Shown: in pieces, positions 27,348-36,703 of the stretch
How positions within the stretch are numbered: the first letter of the stretch is position 1
Layout: every line of letters begins with the position of its first letter
From: Marinobacter sp. SS21
Lineage (GTDB): Bacteria > Pseudomonadota > Gammaproteobacteria > Pseudomonadales > Oleiphilaceae
Length of the DNA stretch: 64,000 nucleotides
Assembly (NCBI RefSeq): GCF_028369065.1
Contig: NZ_JAQNDA010000010.1
Location: 62,001 to 126,000, forward strand
Direction of reading: 5' to 3'
Notes under the pieces: generated by a model
The model's database searches: none
What the model saw: the letters and a program-made list of their open reading frames with translations, nothing else
What the model was told of the DNA's origin: nothing
Position numbers and translations under genes: made by a program

Positions 27348-29315
27348 TTACTGACTGAATGTGTATTTGGCGCCCAGGTTAACGTATATGCCATCGGTGT
27401 AGACTATACGCTGAGTCGGGGAGAAGTTTTGCACATCCGAAGCCGTAATATCCTGATCGAGTAAATTGTGGACACCGGCACTCAACGTAAGCTGCCGAAT
27501 ACGATGCTGATACGACAGCGTAATATCGGTATACGAGCCAGATTCAGCCCTTCTGGAGACATGATTCAGATGTCCGCCGAGTGTTCCAGCGGCGGTGATG
27601 TGATAACTGGCACCAGCTGCCATCAGAAGCTTGGGGGCTACAGCGGCAGAAGCATCTTCACTCGAGTCATTTCCCTGCTTCACATACCCCACATTCGAAA
27701 ACAGCTTCCACCTATCAAATGCGACTTGATAATCAAGCTCCATACCGTACCGGCTAATGTCCCCGGTATTTTCAAACATGATAATGCCCGTCGAGACATC
27801 ACGCTGGATCAAATTGTCGGCTTCGATAAAGTAGCCATTTATCACAAACAAGGTATTTTCTGAGGAATAGGTGTAAGCGAGATCCAGCGTATTAATGATT
27901 TCCGCTTCCAGGTTTGGATTACCCCGTAAAGCGGCACCCAGATCGATGCCCTTCTGAACAAAATTCGGAGAGTTAAAGCCTTCTGCGTAGAGCAGCTTCA
28001 GCGACTGCTGTTGGTCCAACTGATAAACCGTCGATATTTCCGGCGCCAGGTGGGTCCCACTGTCCTTATTATCAACATAGCGCCCGCCCAAAATGAACCG
28101 CCAGTTCTCATACCGATAGTCCGAACGCATAAACAGCGACCTTTCGTAACTGCTGGCGGCCTGCATAATCGGAGCAATGGCTTGCCCTGTCGCCTCACTG
28201 AACAGTTGGTATTCTGAAGACTGACGATGTTCATATTCCAAGCCATAAAACAATGACCAGTATTCACTAAGCTTACTATCAACATTTGTACCGGAGCGCC
28301 AGCGATAGTTAGCATCGCCATTTTCGAACTTAAAGCCACCGTTCCCACTCGCGCCAACCGCTACCAGGGCATTAGTAATGGGAAACCGCAGCTCGAACTG
28401 GTTGTAATCGGTGAAAACATTCACCGTATGGTTGCCCAGGTTAATCCCATTTTCCAAATGCAAAAGCCTGCCCTGATACTTCAAGCCATTAGTGAGTATG
28501 AAAGGAACCTGCGAATTATGGCCGTTATGGGTGACCTCAAACTGCTGGTACATCGCACTGAAGTCTTTATAACCCAAGCGAAACAGCAAGGCTTCGTTGT
28601 CAAGGGAGTGCAGGAATTCACCGGACGAAGGCAGACCCAAAGATGGCGTGATATCAATTATTTGGGCGCTTCGACCGTCGTCATTTGTTTTTTCGAGGGA
28701 CAGATTGCTCCAAAAATTGCCGTCTCTATAATTCGCCATCATGCCGATCTTGTAGGCGTCTTCAAAGTAGTTAACGGCAACAACGTTGTCAGAACTTTGG
28801 TGGGTAACCACATTTATTACGGCAGCAGAAGCATTGGTACCGTAATAGACTGCCGCTGGTCCGCGAACGATTTCGACATGACTGATGGACTCAAAGGGCA
28901 CGCCGTTTAGCGGCACTGCAGAATGACTTGGCGCCCAATATGGCACGTTATTCAGCAGGAAAAGAACTTTTTGATTAAAACTGTCGACAAGTCCCCGGCT
29001 CATTATTGCCGAATTTCCCGACTGGGTACCCTGCGTCAATATACCAGGGAAAAAGTTGAGCATGTCTTCCAGCGAAGTGATGCCCATAGCTACCAAATCG
29101 TCTTTATCAAAACGCGATACTATGAGCGGCGCTTCGGCAATTTCTTGTGTCCGACTGGAAGCAACGTCGACTCGAACGCTGAGCAGTTCTTCAATTGGCA
29201 TTTGAAGCCAGTCGTCAGAGTTCGCTCGCTCTGACCATGTCTCAGCCAACAAACCACTGGACAATAATGAACAGCAAACGGCTGACGCGATACTTTTTGA
29301 CACAGCGCTCTCCAT
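27348..29315 (-). CDS. TonB-dependent receptor in a low-GC segment
   Basis: The protein is about 655 residues: signal peptide (MESAVSKSIASAVCCSLLSS then GLLA), plug domain (about 40-165, ending near VEIVRGPAAVYYGTNASAAV) and beta-barrel with a C-terminal Phe-Ser-Gln. The opening MPIEELLSVRVDVASSRTQ parallels SLEELMSLQVRIATGTPK in the three receptors at 8.7-15.3 kb, so it is the same broad subfamily, but barrel sequence differs greatly. Base composition is unlike its neighbours: bases 28261-28320 have 27 G/C of 60. Recent transfer is likely. ATG 29315 starts a good signal peptide but lacks a clear ribosome site; an in-frame start at 29375 would add 20 residues. Confidence 0.88.
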   Translation of the reverse strand: MESAVSKSIASAVCCSLLSSGLLAETWSERANSDDWLQMPIEELLSVRVDVASSRTQEIAEAPLIVSRFDKDDLVAMGITSLEDMLNFFPGILTQGTQSGNSAIMSRGLVDSFNQKVLFLLNNVPYWAPSHSAVPLNGVPFESISHVEIVRGPAAVYYGTNASAAVINVVTHQSSDNVVAVNYFEDAYKIGMMANYRDGNFWSNLSLEKTNDDGRSAQIIDITPSLGLPSSGEFLHSLDNEALLFRLGYKDFSAMYQQFEVTHNGHNSQVPFILTNGLKYQGRLLHLENGINLGNHTVNVFTDYNQFELRFPITNALVAVGASGNGGFKFENGDANYRWRSGTNVDSKLSEYWSLFYGLEYEHRQSSEYQLFSEATGQAIAPIMQAASSYERSLFMRSDYRYENWRFILGGRYVDNKDSGTHLAPEISTVYQLDQQQSLKLLYAEGFNSPNFVQKGIDLGAALRGNPNLEAEIINTLDLAYTYSSENTLFVINGYFIEADNLIQRDVSTGIIMFENTGDISRYGMELDYQVAFDRWKLFSNVGYVKQGNDSSEDASAAVAPKLLMAAGASYHITAAGTLGGHLNHVSRRAESGSYTDITLSYQHRIRQLTLSAGVHNLLDQDITASDVQNFSPTQRIVYTDGIYVNLGAKYTFSQ

Positions 29316-29375
29316 CGGTTGACGATGAAGCCATCTCAAAAACGCAAAAAACTCGCTCTTGAGTATAGGTGCCAA

Positions 29376-29694
29376 CGCTATTAATTAAAAATAGGTGGCG
29401 GCGTTGGGCTGCCTTCCTTGACGGCATCCGTTCCAAGCAGGCTGCAAGGGTCACGAACCAGGGCGGCCCACGGCCGCACAATGACTGGCACCGTTGCGGG
29501 GCTGCGGTAGCGGGGCGAGGATTCGCATGAGTTCTATCCGCGCCCGCATCAAATCGGCCGCCGGACAGATCGAACACCGTCTGACGGCCCCACACTTACT
29601 TCAGCGCACGTTGAGCATCATCGACCGCCAGTTCCTCGTTCGGGAACTACCGGCTGCACTATGGTCAGTCGACCAACGGGCCTCCCGATCACCG
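29376..29694. other. Intergenic region with a possible 5' gene fragment
   Basis: From ATG 29527, after GAGG, the plus strand reads MSSIRARIKSAAGQIEHRLT and continues through a protein-like stretch (LLQRTLSIIDRQFLVRELPA) before running antisense into the end of the next gene. It could be the remnant of a truncated gene. I do not recognise the family, and no complete gene is supported here. Confidence 0.3.
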
Positions 29695-30675
29695 TCAACG
29701 CAAGGCGCGATACTGCCCCGATCGTATCTCCCGCCAGCTCACATGCCACGGCGACTTGACCCACAAGCAAATCGAGCGGAACAGGCCGGGCCGAGCAAGG
29801 GGTTCCTCCTCCGCTGGCTCCTGAAGCTCCGATTCGGCACGCTGTGGGACGGGCAGTTCCGGATCGACACTCGGTGACGACGGGGAAGCGGACGACGATT
29901 GAACGGACGGTGATTGAGGCGACGCCGATAGGGACGACGGCGAGGGGGTCACTATCTGCTGAGGTTCAGCGAACGATACCTCCTCGATAGGCAGCGGAAG
30001 CTCGCTCACACTCTGCCCGGCGTCCAAATGAGCCAGGTTGTTCTGCAACCCCTCCAGCATTTGCTGCAATAGCTCTTGCATCGCCTCAGGCAGATGTCCA
30101 TGTTCGAGCATTTGGCGGATCTCGCCATCCACTTCCTGCACTTGCTGAATCACCTGTTGACGAGCGGACCGCGCCTCATGGGTAATGGTTTGGAGTTGCG
30201 ACTGAAGCAGGTTGCGATTCAGCGGCAAACGGAACTCCGGCACGGCCGCACCACGCCGGGCCAACAGCCCCCGCATGGTCAGAGCCGTGCGGGCCGAGCG
30301 TTTGAGCTCACCCACGTCTTGAAGCGCATCACTGGGGGGCAAATCCAGCTCTGGTGTGTCGTCAACCTGTACTTGTGCTATAAAAGGGGCCAATCTGCCG
30401 AACAGTACTCGGAGACGTTCGTCGAGCCGGTCTAGCCGCTGCGTCACCTCGTCATCCGAGTATTCCCGCATGGTTTTCTCCAGCCCGTCAATCAGCCGGG
30501 CCAGTCCTGGAGCCTCTCCTGCCGCCGCTGAATCCTGGGCCAGCATATTCTCAAGACTGTGCTTCAGCCCTTCGATCAGACCGGCAACCCGGATCAGCCG
30601 CTGCAGTATTTTCCGGCTTTGCTCCAGCTGCTGCAGCGTGCGGGTCGGCGTGCTTTCGGGGGCGCTGTCGCTCAC
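29695..30675 (-). CDS. Hypothetical coiled-coil protein
   Basis: The protein is 326 residues and not recognised. Residues about 10-250 are highly helical with heptad-like patterns (LQQLEQSRKILQRLIRVAGL, QEVDGEIRQMLEHGHLPEAM). Residues about 250-295 are a low-complexity Ser/Pro/Gln tract, then an acidic stretch and a basic, aromatic tail. No signal peptide or membrane helix is seen. GTG 30675 is chosen because AGGAGA lies five bases upstream; the frame is open upstream to 30909 without a ribosome site. It stands alone, so context gives no role. Confidence 0.65.
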   Translation of the reverse strand: MSDSAPESTPTRTLQQLEQSRKILQRLIRVAGLIEGLKHSLENMLAQDSAAAGEAPGLARLIDGLEKTMREYSDDEVTQRLDRLDERLRVLFGRLAPFIAQVQVDDTPELDLPPSDALQDVGELKRSARTALTMRGLLARRGAAVPEFRLPLNRNLLQSQLQTITHEARSARQQVIQQVQEVDGEIRQMLEHGHLPEAMQELLQQMLEGLQNNLAHLDAGQSVSELPLPIEEVSFAEPQQIVTPSPSSLSASPQSPSVQSSSASPSSPSVDPELPVPQRAESELQEPAEEEPLARPGLFRSICLWVKSPWHVSWREIRSGQYRALR

Positions 30676-31155
30676 CGCTATCTCCTGTTTTGGCCAGACT
30701 CTGGATACAGTGTATAAGCTCTTTCGGCGTATGCCAGATTCGACAGGGCCAATTCGCCCGGTTGACCGGCGTGGAATCGCCGTTAGCGTGGCGCTGGGCC
30801 TTGGCGCTTCAACGCCGTTTTCCATATGCCTTTCCTGCACTGACAAAGCCCGCCCAGTGGACCGGTGAGGCGATGCCAGGATGGTCAAACGGCTAAACAT
30901 TTGAAACAAACTTGCTCAGGATGGAACTTCAGGAATGCCGCCAACTCGGAAATTGCCGGGCGAAAAGAGCTTGAGATGACAGCAGCGACAGGGGATGTGG
31001 CGGACCGAGTCGAGCCAAATGACGAACCGGAAGCGTGCTGCCAGCTTCATGCACTTTGGGTAACTACCTAGTTACAAGGGAGCCTGCCTGATTGACAACG
31101 TCAAAGGCAAACCGCGTGCTGAACTGAGTTGACAGATCCATACCCCAAGCACGGC
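30676..31155. other. 480-base region without a supported gene
   Basis: No open frame here has both a ribosome site and protein-like composition. Part may be the promoter region of the hypothetical gene that starts at 30675. No repeat or RNA gene was recognised. Confidence 0.4.
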
Positions 31156-31635
31156 CTACTCTGGCACCAAATCCGACAATCGGTAAGAGATCTCATCGTC
31201 CGCAATCATGGCGTGGCCGTCATAGGCGATCTCGGAGGGATACCCATACTGCGGGTGGTAACTGACGTCGAGCCGTTCGACCTGCCGGCGTTGAGCGTCG
31301 GCAATAAAGTCGAACAGGCCCTCCACCGTCAGTCGTGACCGGTCCAGCTGGTCTGGCTGGGTCAGGGGTTGCGTCAGCCCGGCGACCGACACCACGCGGG
31401 CATCACGCACGGTGATCCGCAAGGGCTGGGTAAATTCCTGCAGACAGAAGCAGCTCTGCTGAACGGTGATCTGGTAATCCCCTATCTGGCTGGCGCGCCA
31501 GCGTTCCCTGGCGTCTGCCAAGGTCTCGGGTGCGCCCTGTGCACTAATGCCCGGCGCCGAGGACAGGGCGCCGCTACAGCCGGACACACCCGCCAGCAGG
31601 GTGAGGGCCGCAATCGTAAACGATCGAGTCTTCAT
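31156..31635 (-). CDS. DUF6174-like lipoprotein
   Basis: The 159-residue protein has a lipoprotein signal (MKTRSFTIAALTLLAGVSGC, lipobox VSGC). It is followed by a small domain with WRASQIGDYQITVQQSCFC, paired cysteines and VEGLFDFIADAQ, matching DUF6174-type proteins. ATG 31635 follows GGAGGGCATC. The ATG overlaps the stop of the upstream metallopeptidase gene (ATGA, 31632-31635), which indicates translational coupling and a shared transcript. Function unknown; possibly an accessory of the peptidase. Confidence 0.75.
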   Translation of the reverse strand: MKTRSFTIAALTLLAGVSGCSGALSSAPGISAQGAPETLADARERWRASQIGDYQITVQQSCFCLQEFTQPLRITVRDARVVSVAGLTQPLTQPDQLDRSRLTVEGLFDFIADAQRRQVERLDVSYHPQYGYPSEIAYDGHAMIADDEISYRLSDLVPE

Positions 31636-33809
31636 GATGCCCTCCGGGTGCAGCGACGGCAAAGTGCCAGCAGGGCAAACAGCCACCAGCCCCACCCAGT
31701 GGCACCCCCGCCCCCGGATGACCCCGAATCGTCGCCATCGGAAGCGCGGCTTTGGGTCTGGGCTCCGCTCCCGCCGTGGTCCGCCGGCTCCTCTTCCACC
31801 TGAGGCACCACTGCGGTGGCCAGGTTGCTGCTGGCAGAAACCTGGCTGTTGGCAGCAAACACCCGGTAGCGGTATTCCAGCTCCGGTACTGCCGTGGTGT
31901 CCACAAACGCTTCACTGTTCGCTGCCAGCGAGGCAATTGTCAGCCAGGTGTCGGTGCCACTGCGCAATCGCTCCACCAGGTAATGGGTTTCGTTGTCGGC
32001 CCGATCGTCCCAGCTTAACAGTACCGCACCATCGTCCACCCTCACGCTGAGCCCCGCCGGTGTGGCCGGCTCGGTGTAATAAACTCCGCTAGCCACGTTG
32101 CTGGGCAGCGCATCCCAGTCACCGCCCACCGCTGACACCCGGTATTGGTAGACCACGTTCGCCTCCGCCGAAGCGTCCAGGTAGGTTTCACTGCTCGCCG
32201 CCAGGGCATTGGTCAGGATGGTATAGCTGCCCTGGCCTTCAACCCGGCGCTCGACCCGGTAGCCGCTTTCATCGTCGGCGTGGTCCTGCCAAGTGAGGCG
32301 GAGATTGACGCCTTCGGTGGTAACCGCCAAATCCGTTGGCAGCTTGGAGATCACCGCGAATTCGGTCGCCAGCTGATCGTTGGCCAAGGCAATGTCAATG
32401 ACATCGCCGGAATCGCTGATCAGGGCCACATTCTGGGTGAGGTTGAACTGGGCACCGATACCCAGCGCCTGAACGCTGACCTGCAGGCCATCGCTGGGTG
32501 AGTCCATTTCGCCGCAATCGTAGCTGGCGCCATCCAGTGCGAGAGTGCAGGGCTGACCATCTACGGTGACAACCTGGAGTGTGCCCTCCTCCGCAGGCAC
32601 CGAGCCCGTCAGGGTGAATCGGTCTGCTGCGGCATAGGCCTGCTCATAGCGGACGTCGAAATGCGCCACAAACGCCTGGTTACGGTTCACCTCACTGGCG
32701 TTGGCCAGGGAAGCGACCAGGCCGATGTCGGCCGGGAAGTTGAAGCATTGTTCCACCGCGGACAGATCACTGATGGTGCCCTCGATGTCACCTTCCGAGC
32801 AAGAGGAGAAACTGGTGGCGGAAGCGGAAATGGAGGGCGCCATGATGTACCCGCTGCCACAGCCGTTGGCGAGAGGATCGTCGTGTCGAGCACCGAGGTT
32901 GTGACCGATTTCGTGGGCCACTACCAGGGCGGTGATGGAGTCGTTGCCGAAGGCATTGGTGATACCCGAGGCATAGCCATTGGCGTTACACACCGTACCC
33001 ACATAGGCCAGGCCGGCCACGGAGCCGTCGAAATCGCGACCGCTGATGAGATGAAAAATGGCGCTGTCGTTCTGGATGAACGGCACCTGATCATTGGCGA
33101 GTTTGGCCTGCACATCGCCCAACAGTTCGTTGGCATTGGTGGAGGTGGTGAACAGCTGGCTGCCCAGGAATTCAACCGACAGGGCGTCGAATACGATGCC
33201 CAGCTGGGCCTGGTAGAAGCCCTCCACCATGTTCAGGATACTGACCGCCCGGTCCTGGAAATCGTCGGGGTAGTCGGTCTGAAACTCCAGGTCGAACGCC
33301 AGCTCCAGCTCCAGCATCAGGCAATCGCCATTGACGGTATCGGCACACAGGGTGTCGTAGTTGGCACTGACCTGCTGCACCATCATCGGGCTGGCCAGGC
33401 TTCCCGGGGTGATCGCAAACTCGTCATGGCTGTGTTCCGAAGCACAGGTGGGCATCGTGTCCTGGCTTAGGCTCATGGCGGCTGGCTGGGCTGAGGCGGC
33501 AGCTCCCCCCAGCACGTGGAGCTGGCCAGACAGGTAAGCCAGGCCGGACCAGCCGGACGCTGATCGAGTGAGCCGAACCCAGCTGTCGGGGGCCCCGCTT
33601 AGCTTCCCGTGGTAGTGTTCGGCCCGCAGCAGCTTGGCGTGATCGCCCAGCACGTCATCCAGTCGGGTGTTGAGGGTCAACTCGGCGGTATATTGGTGAC
33701 CATCAATCCAGAGAGCCTGGTTCAAGATCGGCTCAGCGGAGGCGGAGCCCGCCGCGACAACACCCGTTAGCAGGCATGCCAGTAACACCTGCAGGACAAA
33801 TCCTCTCAT
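31632..33809 (-). CDS. Secreted M12B-like zinc metallopeptidase with FnIII domains and GlyGly-CTERM tail
   Basis: The 725-residue protein has a signal peptide (residues 1-25), a propeptide region and a reprolysin-like catalytic domain with HEIGHNLGARHD (299-310; His299, His303 and His309 as zinc ligands, Glu300 catalytic). Two fibronectin-III-like domains follow (about 500-590 and 595-685). The C-terminus has a Gly/Ser-rich linker GSSGGGGATGWGWW, a short hydrophobic segment and an Arg-rich end, which is the GlyGly-CTERM sorting signal cleaved by rhombosortase. A rhombosortase gene is divergent at 33903. Export and surface release are therefore expected. ATG 33809 follows GGAG. A DUF6174 lipoprotein gene overlaps the 3' end. 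Confidence 0.9.
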   Translation of the reverse strand: MRGFVLQVLLACLLTGVVAAGSASAEPILNQALWIDGHQYTAELTLNTRLDDVLGDHAKLLRAEHYHGKLSGAPDSWVRLTRSASGWSGLAYLSGQLHVLGGAAASAQPAAMSLSQDTMPTCASEHSHDEFAITPGSLASPMMVQQVSANYDTLCADTVNGDCLMLELELAFDLEFQTDYPDDFQDRAVSILNMVEGFYQAQLGIVFDALSVEFLGSQLFTTSTNANELLGDVQAKLANDQVPFIQNDSAIFHLISGRDFDGSVAGLAYVGTVCNANGYASGITNAFGNDSITALVVAHEIGHNLGARHDDPLANGCGSGYIMAPSISASATSFSSCSEGDIEGTISDLSAVEQCFNFPADIGLVASLANASEVNRNQAFVAHFDVRYEQAYAAADRFTLTGSVPAEEGTLQVVTVDGQPCTLALDGASYDCGEMDSPSDGLQVSVQALGIGAQFNLTQNVALISDSGDVIDIALANDQLATEFAVISKLPTDLAVTTEGVNLRLTWQDHADDESGYRVERRVEGQGSYTILTNALAASSETYLDASAEANVVYQYRVSAVGGDWDALPSNVASGVYYTEPATPAGLSVRVDDGAVLLSWDDRADNETHYLVERLRSGTDTWLTIASLAANSEAFVDTTAVPELEYRYRVFAANSQVSASSNLATAVVPQVEEEPADHGGSGAQTQSRASDGDDSGSSGGGGATGWGWWLFALLALCRRCTRRAS

Positions 33810-33902
33810 GAACAAACGCTCCAGCACCGATTGCTTTAAACTGACCACCAATAACGTATTCAACGGCCTGTCTCTACGAGCATTGTGTTAAAGAGTGTAT
33901 TT

Positions 33903-34493
33903 ATGAGCGGCACTTCAAACCGACCCTGTGCACGAGTCGACAACTGGTACTGGGGGTTGGCACTCTCACTGGTCCTGTCGGCATTCGTTCCGGCAACCGC
34001 ACTGGAGTGGTCCCGCCCGGCGCTGGCGGACGGTGAACTCTGGCGCCTGGTCACCGGGCACTGGGTTCATTTGAGCCTCACCCACCTGGCCCTGAACCTG
34101 GCCGGCTTGATGGTGGTCGCGCTGCTGTATCCGCAGCTTCATCAACGGATGATTGATTCCCTGGCGCTACTGACCATCGCCCTGCTGGTGTCCACCGGCC
34201 TGTACTTGCTGTCACCGGAGCTGACCTGGTACCGAGGCTTTTCCGGCTGCCTTCACGGGCTGTTGGTGTATGGCGCCCTTCGGCGAATCCTCCAAGCGCC
34301 TTTGTGGAGCCTGGTCATCCTGGTGCTGGTGGCGGCCAAGCTGCTCGTCGAACAACTGGACGATGCCATGCCCGGAGTGGCCGGGGCCATCGGCGGCCCG
34401 GTGATTATTACCGCCCATCAGCTGGGCGCGGTTGGCGGCCTGCTGGCCGGCGCTACTGTCCTGGCGATTCCGTCCTGGCGGACAACGGGATGA
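33903..34493 (+). CDS. rrtA: Rhombosortase (rhomboid-family GlyGly-CTERM protease)
   Basis: The 196-residue protein has about six membrane segments and rhombosortase features: GHWVHLSLTHLALNLAGL (residues 52-69), YRGFSGCLHG with catalytic Ser114, and AHQLGAVGG with catalytic His172. Rhombosortases cleave the GlyGly-CTERM anchor of exported proteins. The divergent neighbour encodes exactly such a substrate, 93 bases away. ATG 33903 is preferred over an upstream TTG at 33885. Confidence 0.88.
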   Translation: MSGTSNRPCARVDNWYWGLALSLVLSAFVPATALEWSRPALADGELWRLVTGHWVHLSLTHLALNLAGLMVVALLYPQLHQRMIDSLALLTIALLVSTGLYLLSPELTWYRGFSGCLHGLLVYGALRRILQAPLWSLVILVLVAAKLLVEQLDDAMPGVAGAIGGPVIITAHQLGAVGGLLAGATVLAIPSWRTTG

Positions 34494-34565
34494 CCTCGGC
34501 CCGCTCAAACGGTTAACCTGTAGCTAATCGATCACAACCCTGCTCTTATTATCAGGACGGAAGCC

Positions 34566-35009
34566 ATGAAAATCGGCCAGGTATCGAAACAGACCGGGGT
34601 GGCGGTTGAAACCATCCGCTACTACGAAAAAATTGACCTGTTGCCGGCGCCCGAGCGAGAGGCCAGCGGTTACCGCCATTACAGCCAGGACCACCTCCGC
34701 CGGCTACTGTTCATCAAGCGCTGCCGCAACCTGGACATGGCCCAGGACGAGATTCGCCAGCTGATCGGACTGATGAACCAGCCGGAAGCCGGTTGCCAGG
34801 GAGTCGACCAACTGCTGGAACATCATCTCGACCATGTCCGGCAGCGCATTGCCGAACTGCAGGATCTGCAGCAGGAAATGCAGGCCCTGCGCGCCGCCTG
34901 CGCCAGCGAGGGCCAGGTCAGCGAGTGCGGCATTCTCAATACCCTCAAGCAGAACGGCAAACCCCAACGCACACTGAACCCGGACAACCATATTCCAGGC
35001 TCCCATTGA
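34566..35009 (+). CDS. cadR: MerR-family metal-responsive activator (CadR/PbrR type)
   Basis: The 147-residue protein has a MerR winged helix (MKIGQVSKQTGVAVETIRYY), a dimerisation coiled coil and metal-site cysteines Cys77, Cys112 and Cys121, in the CadR/PbrR pattern for Cd, Pb or Zn, plus a short His-containing tail. It lies just upstream of a CDF exporter gene and of a MerR-type promoter. The exact metal cannot be read from sequence. Confidence 0.85.
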   Translation: MKIGQVSKQTGVAVETIRYYEKIDLLPAPEREASGYRHYSQDHLRRLLFIKRCRNLDMAQDEIRQLIGLMNQPEAGCQGVDQLLEHHLDHVRQRIAELQDLQQEMQALRAACASEGQVSECGILNTLKQNGKPQRTLNPDNHIPGSH

Positions 35010-35037
35010 GGCGATAACGAACAGCAAAGCTCAACGC

Positions 35038-35068
35038 TTGACCCTGTAGCTACTACAGGCTTTTAAAT
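35038..35068 (+). promoter_or_regulatory. MerR-type promoter and operator for the CDF exporter
   Basis: TTGACC (-35, 35038-35043) and TTAAAT (-10, 35063-35068) are separated by 19 bases. The spacer holds the perfect dyad CCTGTAG-CTA-CTACAGG (35043-35059). The long spacer with a central dyad is the hallmark of promoters activated by MerR-family DNA distortion. Confidence 0.85.
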
Positions 35069-35128
35069 GACCCCATCGACCAATACCAGCCCCAACCCAA
35101 AACGGGGCATGCAAAAAAGGAGTGGTTT

Positions 35129-35761
35129 ATGTCAGGTCATTGCTGTGCGTCCGCATCCCATGGCCAGCAGTCGGTGGATCCCCGTTTCCGGCGGGCACTG
35201 TGGATTGCGCTCTGGGTCAACCTGGGGATGTTCCTGCTGGAGTTCGCCGCCAGCATCGCGTCTGGCTCGGTGGCCCTGCTTGCCGATGCGGTGGACTTTT
35301 TCGCCGACTCCGCCAACTACGCGCTGTCACTCTACGTGCTCTCGATGGGACTGCTGTGGCGGGGCCGGGCAGCGCTGATCAAAGGCACCACCATGCTGGT
35401 ATTCGGTGTGGTCGTGCTCGCCAAGGCGGGCTGGAACCTGCACAGCGGCATCACGCCGGAACCGCTGACCATGGGCACCGTGGGCGCCCTGGCGCTGGTC
35501 GCCAACGTGGCGGTAGCGCTGTTGCTGTTCGCCCATCGCACTGGCGATGCCAACATGCGGTCGGTGTGGCTGTGTAGCCGCAACGACGCCCTCGGCAATA
35601 TTGCTGTGATGCTGGCGGCTGTGGGGGTATTCGGGACCGGCACCGCCTGGCCGGATCTGGCGGTCGCCGCCATCATGGGCAGCTTGGCCATCCACTCGGG
35701 GCTCAGCATCGTCGGCCACGCCCGCAGTGACATCGCCGAGGCCAAGGCCTGTACCTCCTGA
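35129..35761 (+). CDS. CDF-family cation efflux transporter
   Basis: The 210-residue membrane protein has six hydrophobic segments. Metal-site residues appear in LLADAVDFFADSANY (Asp53, Asp56, Asp60) and in SRNDALGN; a Cys/His-rich N-terminus (MSGHCCASASH) may also bind metal. It lacks the long cytoplasmic C-terminal domain of YiiP, as in the short transporters often paired with CadR. AGGAG precedes the ATG. Expression should depend on the MerR promoter at 35038-35068, giving Cd/Zn/Pb-induced efflux. Confidence 0.83.
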   Translation: MSGHCCASASHGQQSVDPRFRRALWIALWVNLGMFLLEFAASIASGSVALLADAVDFFADSANYALSLYVLSMGLLWRGRAALIKGTTMLVFGVVVLAKAGWNLHSGITPEPLTMGTVGALALVANVAVALLLFAHRTGDANMRSVWLCSRNDALGNIAVMLAAVGVFGTGTAWPDLAVAAIMGSLAIHSGLSIVGHARSDIAEAKACTS

Positions 35762-35785
35762 ACGCGATCTAACATCAGTGATAGG

Positions 35786-36703
35786 TTAGAGAAAGATCGA
35801 CACCATGATCGGGATGTAGATCAAGGCAAACAACGTACTCAGCAGCGCTGTCCCCGCGGCCTGCCTGGGTGCGGTGTCCAACAGGGTGGCGATCACCACG
35901 GTGTTGGCGGCAATGGGGGTGATGGACACCAGGAACAGCGCCTGATGAACGTCCAAGCTATAGAGCCCCAGCCATTGACTGTCCAGCCACCAGAACAACA
36001 GCGCCACCAGCGGCCAACTGACGAATTTGCCGAAGAACGACAGCCATGTGAAGCGCCAGTTCCCCGCCAGTCCCCGGAAGCTGACGATGCCCATGCCGAT
36101 GATCATCATGCCGAAAATGCTGTAGGCGCCGCGCAGATTGTCGAACAGCGGTTCAAAGACCAGAGGAATGCTCAGCCCGGACAGATTCAGCACCACCGCC
36201 AGCGCAAAGGCATAGACCGAAGGCAGCCTGGCCACCCGCAGAAGGCACTCTTTCACCCCTTCCCGCCCCCGCGCCGCCAGGTAGAAGCCCACCGAGGTCT
36301 CGAACAGGGTGGTGCCCAGCATCGCGACGATGTACAGCCCCAGCCCCTCCTGACCGAACAGCAACAGCGCCACCGGAATACCGAAATAGCCGGTGTTGCC
36401 GGTACCGGTGGACAGCGGCACGATGTTGATGCTGTCATCATGAATCCAGCGTCGGCCAAGGGCACGATGGACCAGTGCGATCAAGGTACTGAGGCCAAAG
36501 GTGAGGAACGGCAGCAGGATCACTTCCGCCGACAGCGGCGCACTCATCACCCCCGAAAACACCACCGAAGGCGTGACGATGTACAGCATAATGCCGGCGA
36601 TATGGCGCCCGCTCGCGTCCAGGTAACGCCCGGCAATCCAGCCCAGGGCCACGGTGACATAGAGGGGAAGCATCTTGTACAGCAATGCCAGTGCGGCGGC
36701 CAT
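35786..36703 (-). CDS. AEC-family transporter
   Basis: The 305-residue protein has about ten hydrophobic segments in two halves, with family motifs GTGNTGYFGIPVALLLFG and a C-terminal TPIAANTVVIATLLD. AEC proteins export auxin-like or organic acids such as malate; the substrate is not evident. GGAG precedes ATG 36703; the frame continues upstream to 36811 without signs of coding. It is divergent from liuR. Confidence 0.83.
   Translation of the reverse strand: MAAALALLYKMLPLYVTVALGWIAGRYLDASGRHIAGIMLYIVTPSVVFSGVMSAPLSAEVILLPFLTFGLSTLIALVHRALGRRWIHDDSINIVPLSTGTGNTGYFGIPVALLLFGQEGLGLYIVAMLGTTLFETSVGFYLAARGREGVKECLLRVARLPSVYAFALAVVLNLSGLSIPLVFEPLFDNLRGAYSIFGMMIIGMGIVSFRGLAGNWRFTWLSFFGKFVSWPLVALLFWWLDSQWLGLYSLDVHQALFLVSITPIAANTVVIATLLDTAPRQAAGTALLSTLFALIYIPIMVSIFL

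Noticed and set aside
32661..33470. Plus-strand frame of 269 codons opposite the metallopeptidase
   Set aside because: Antisense shadow; the zinc motif and FnIII domains lie on the minus strand.
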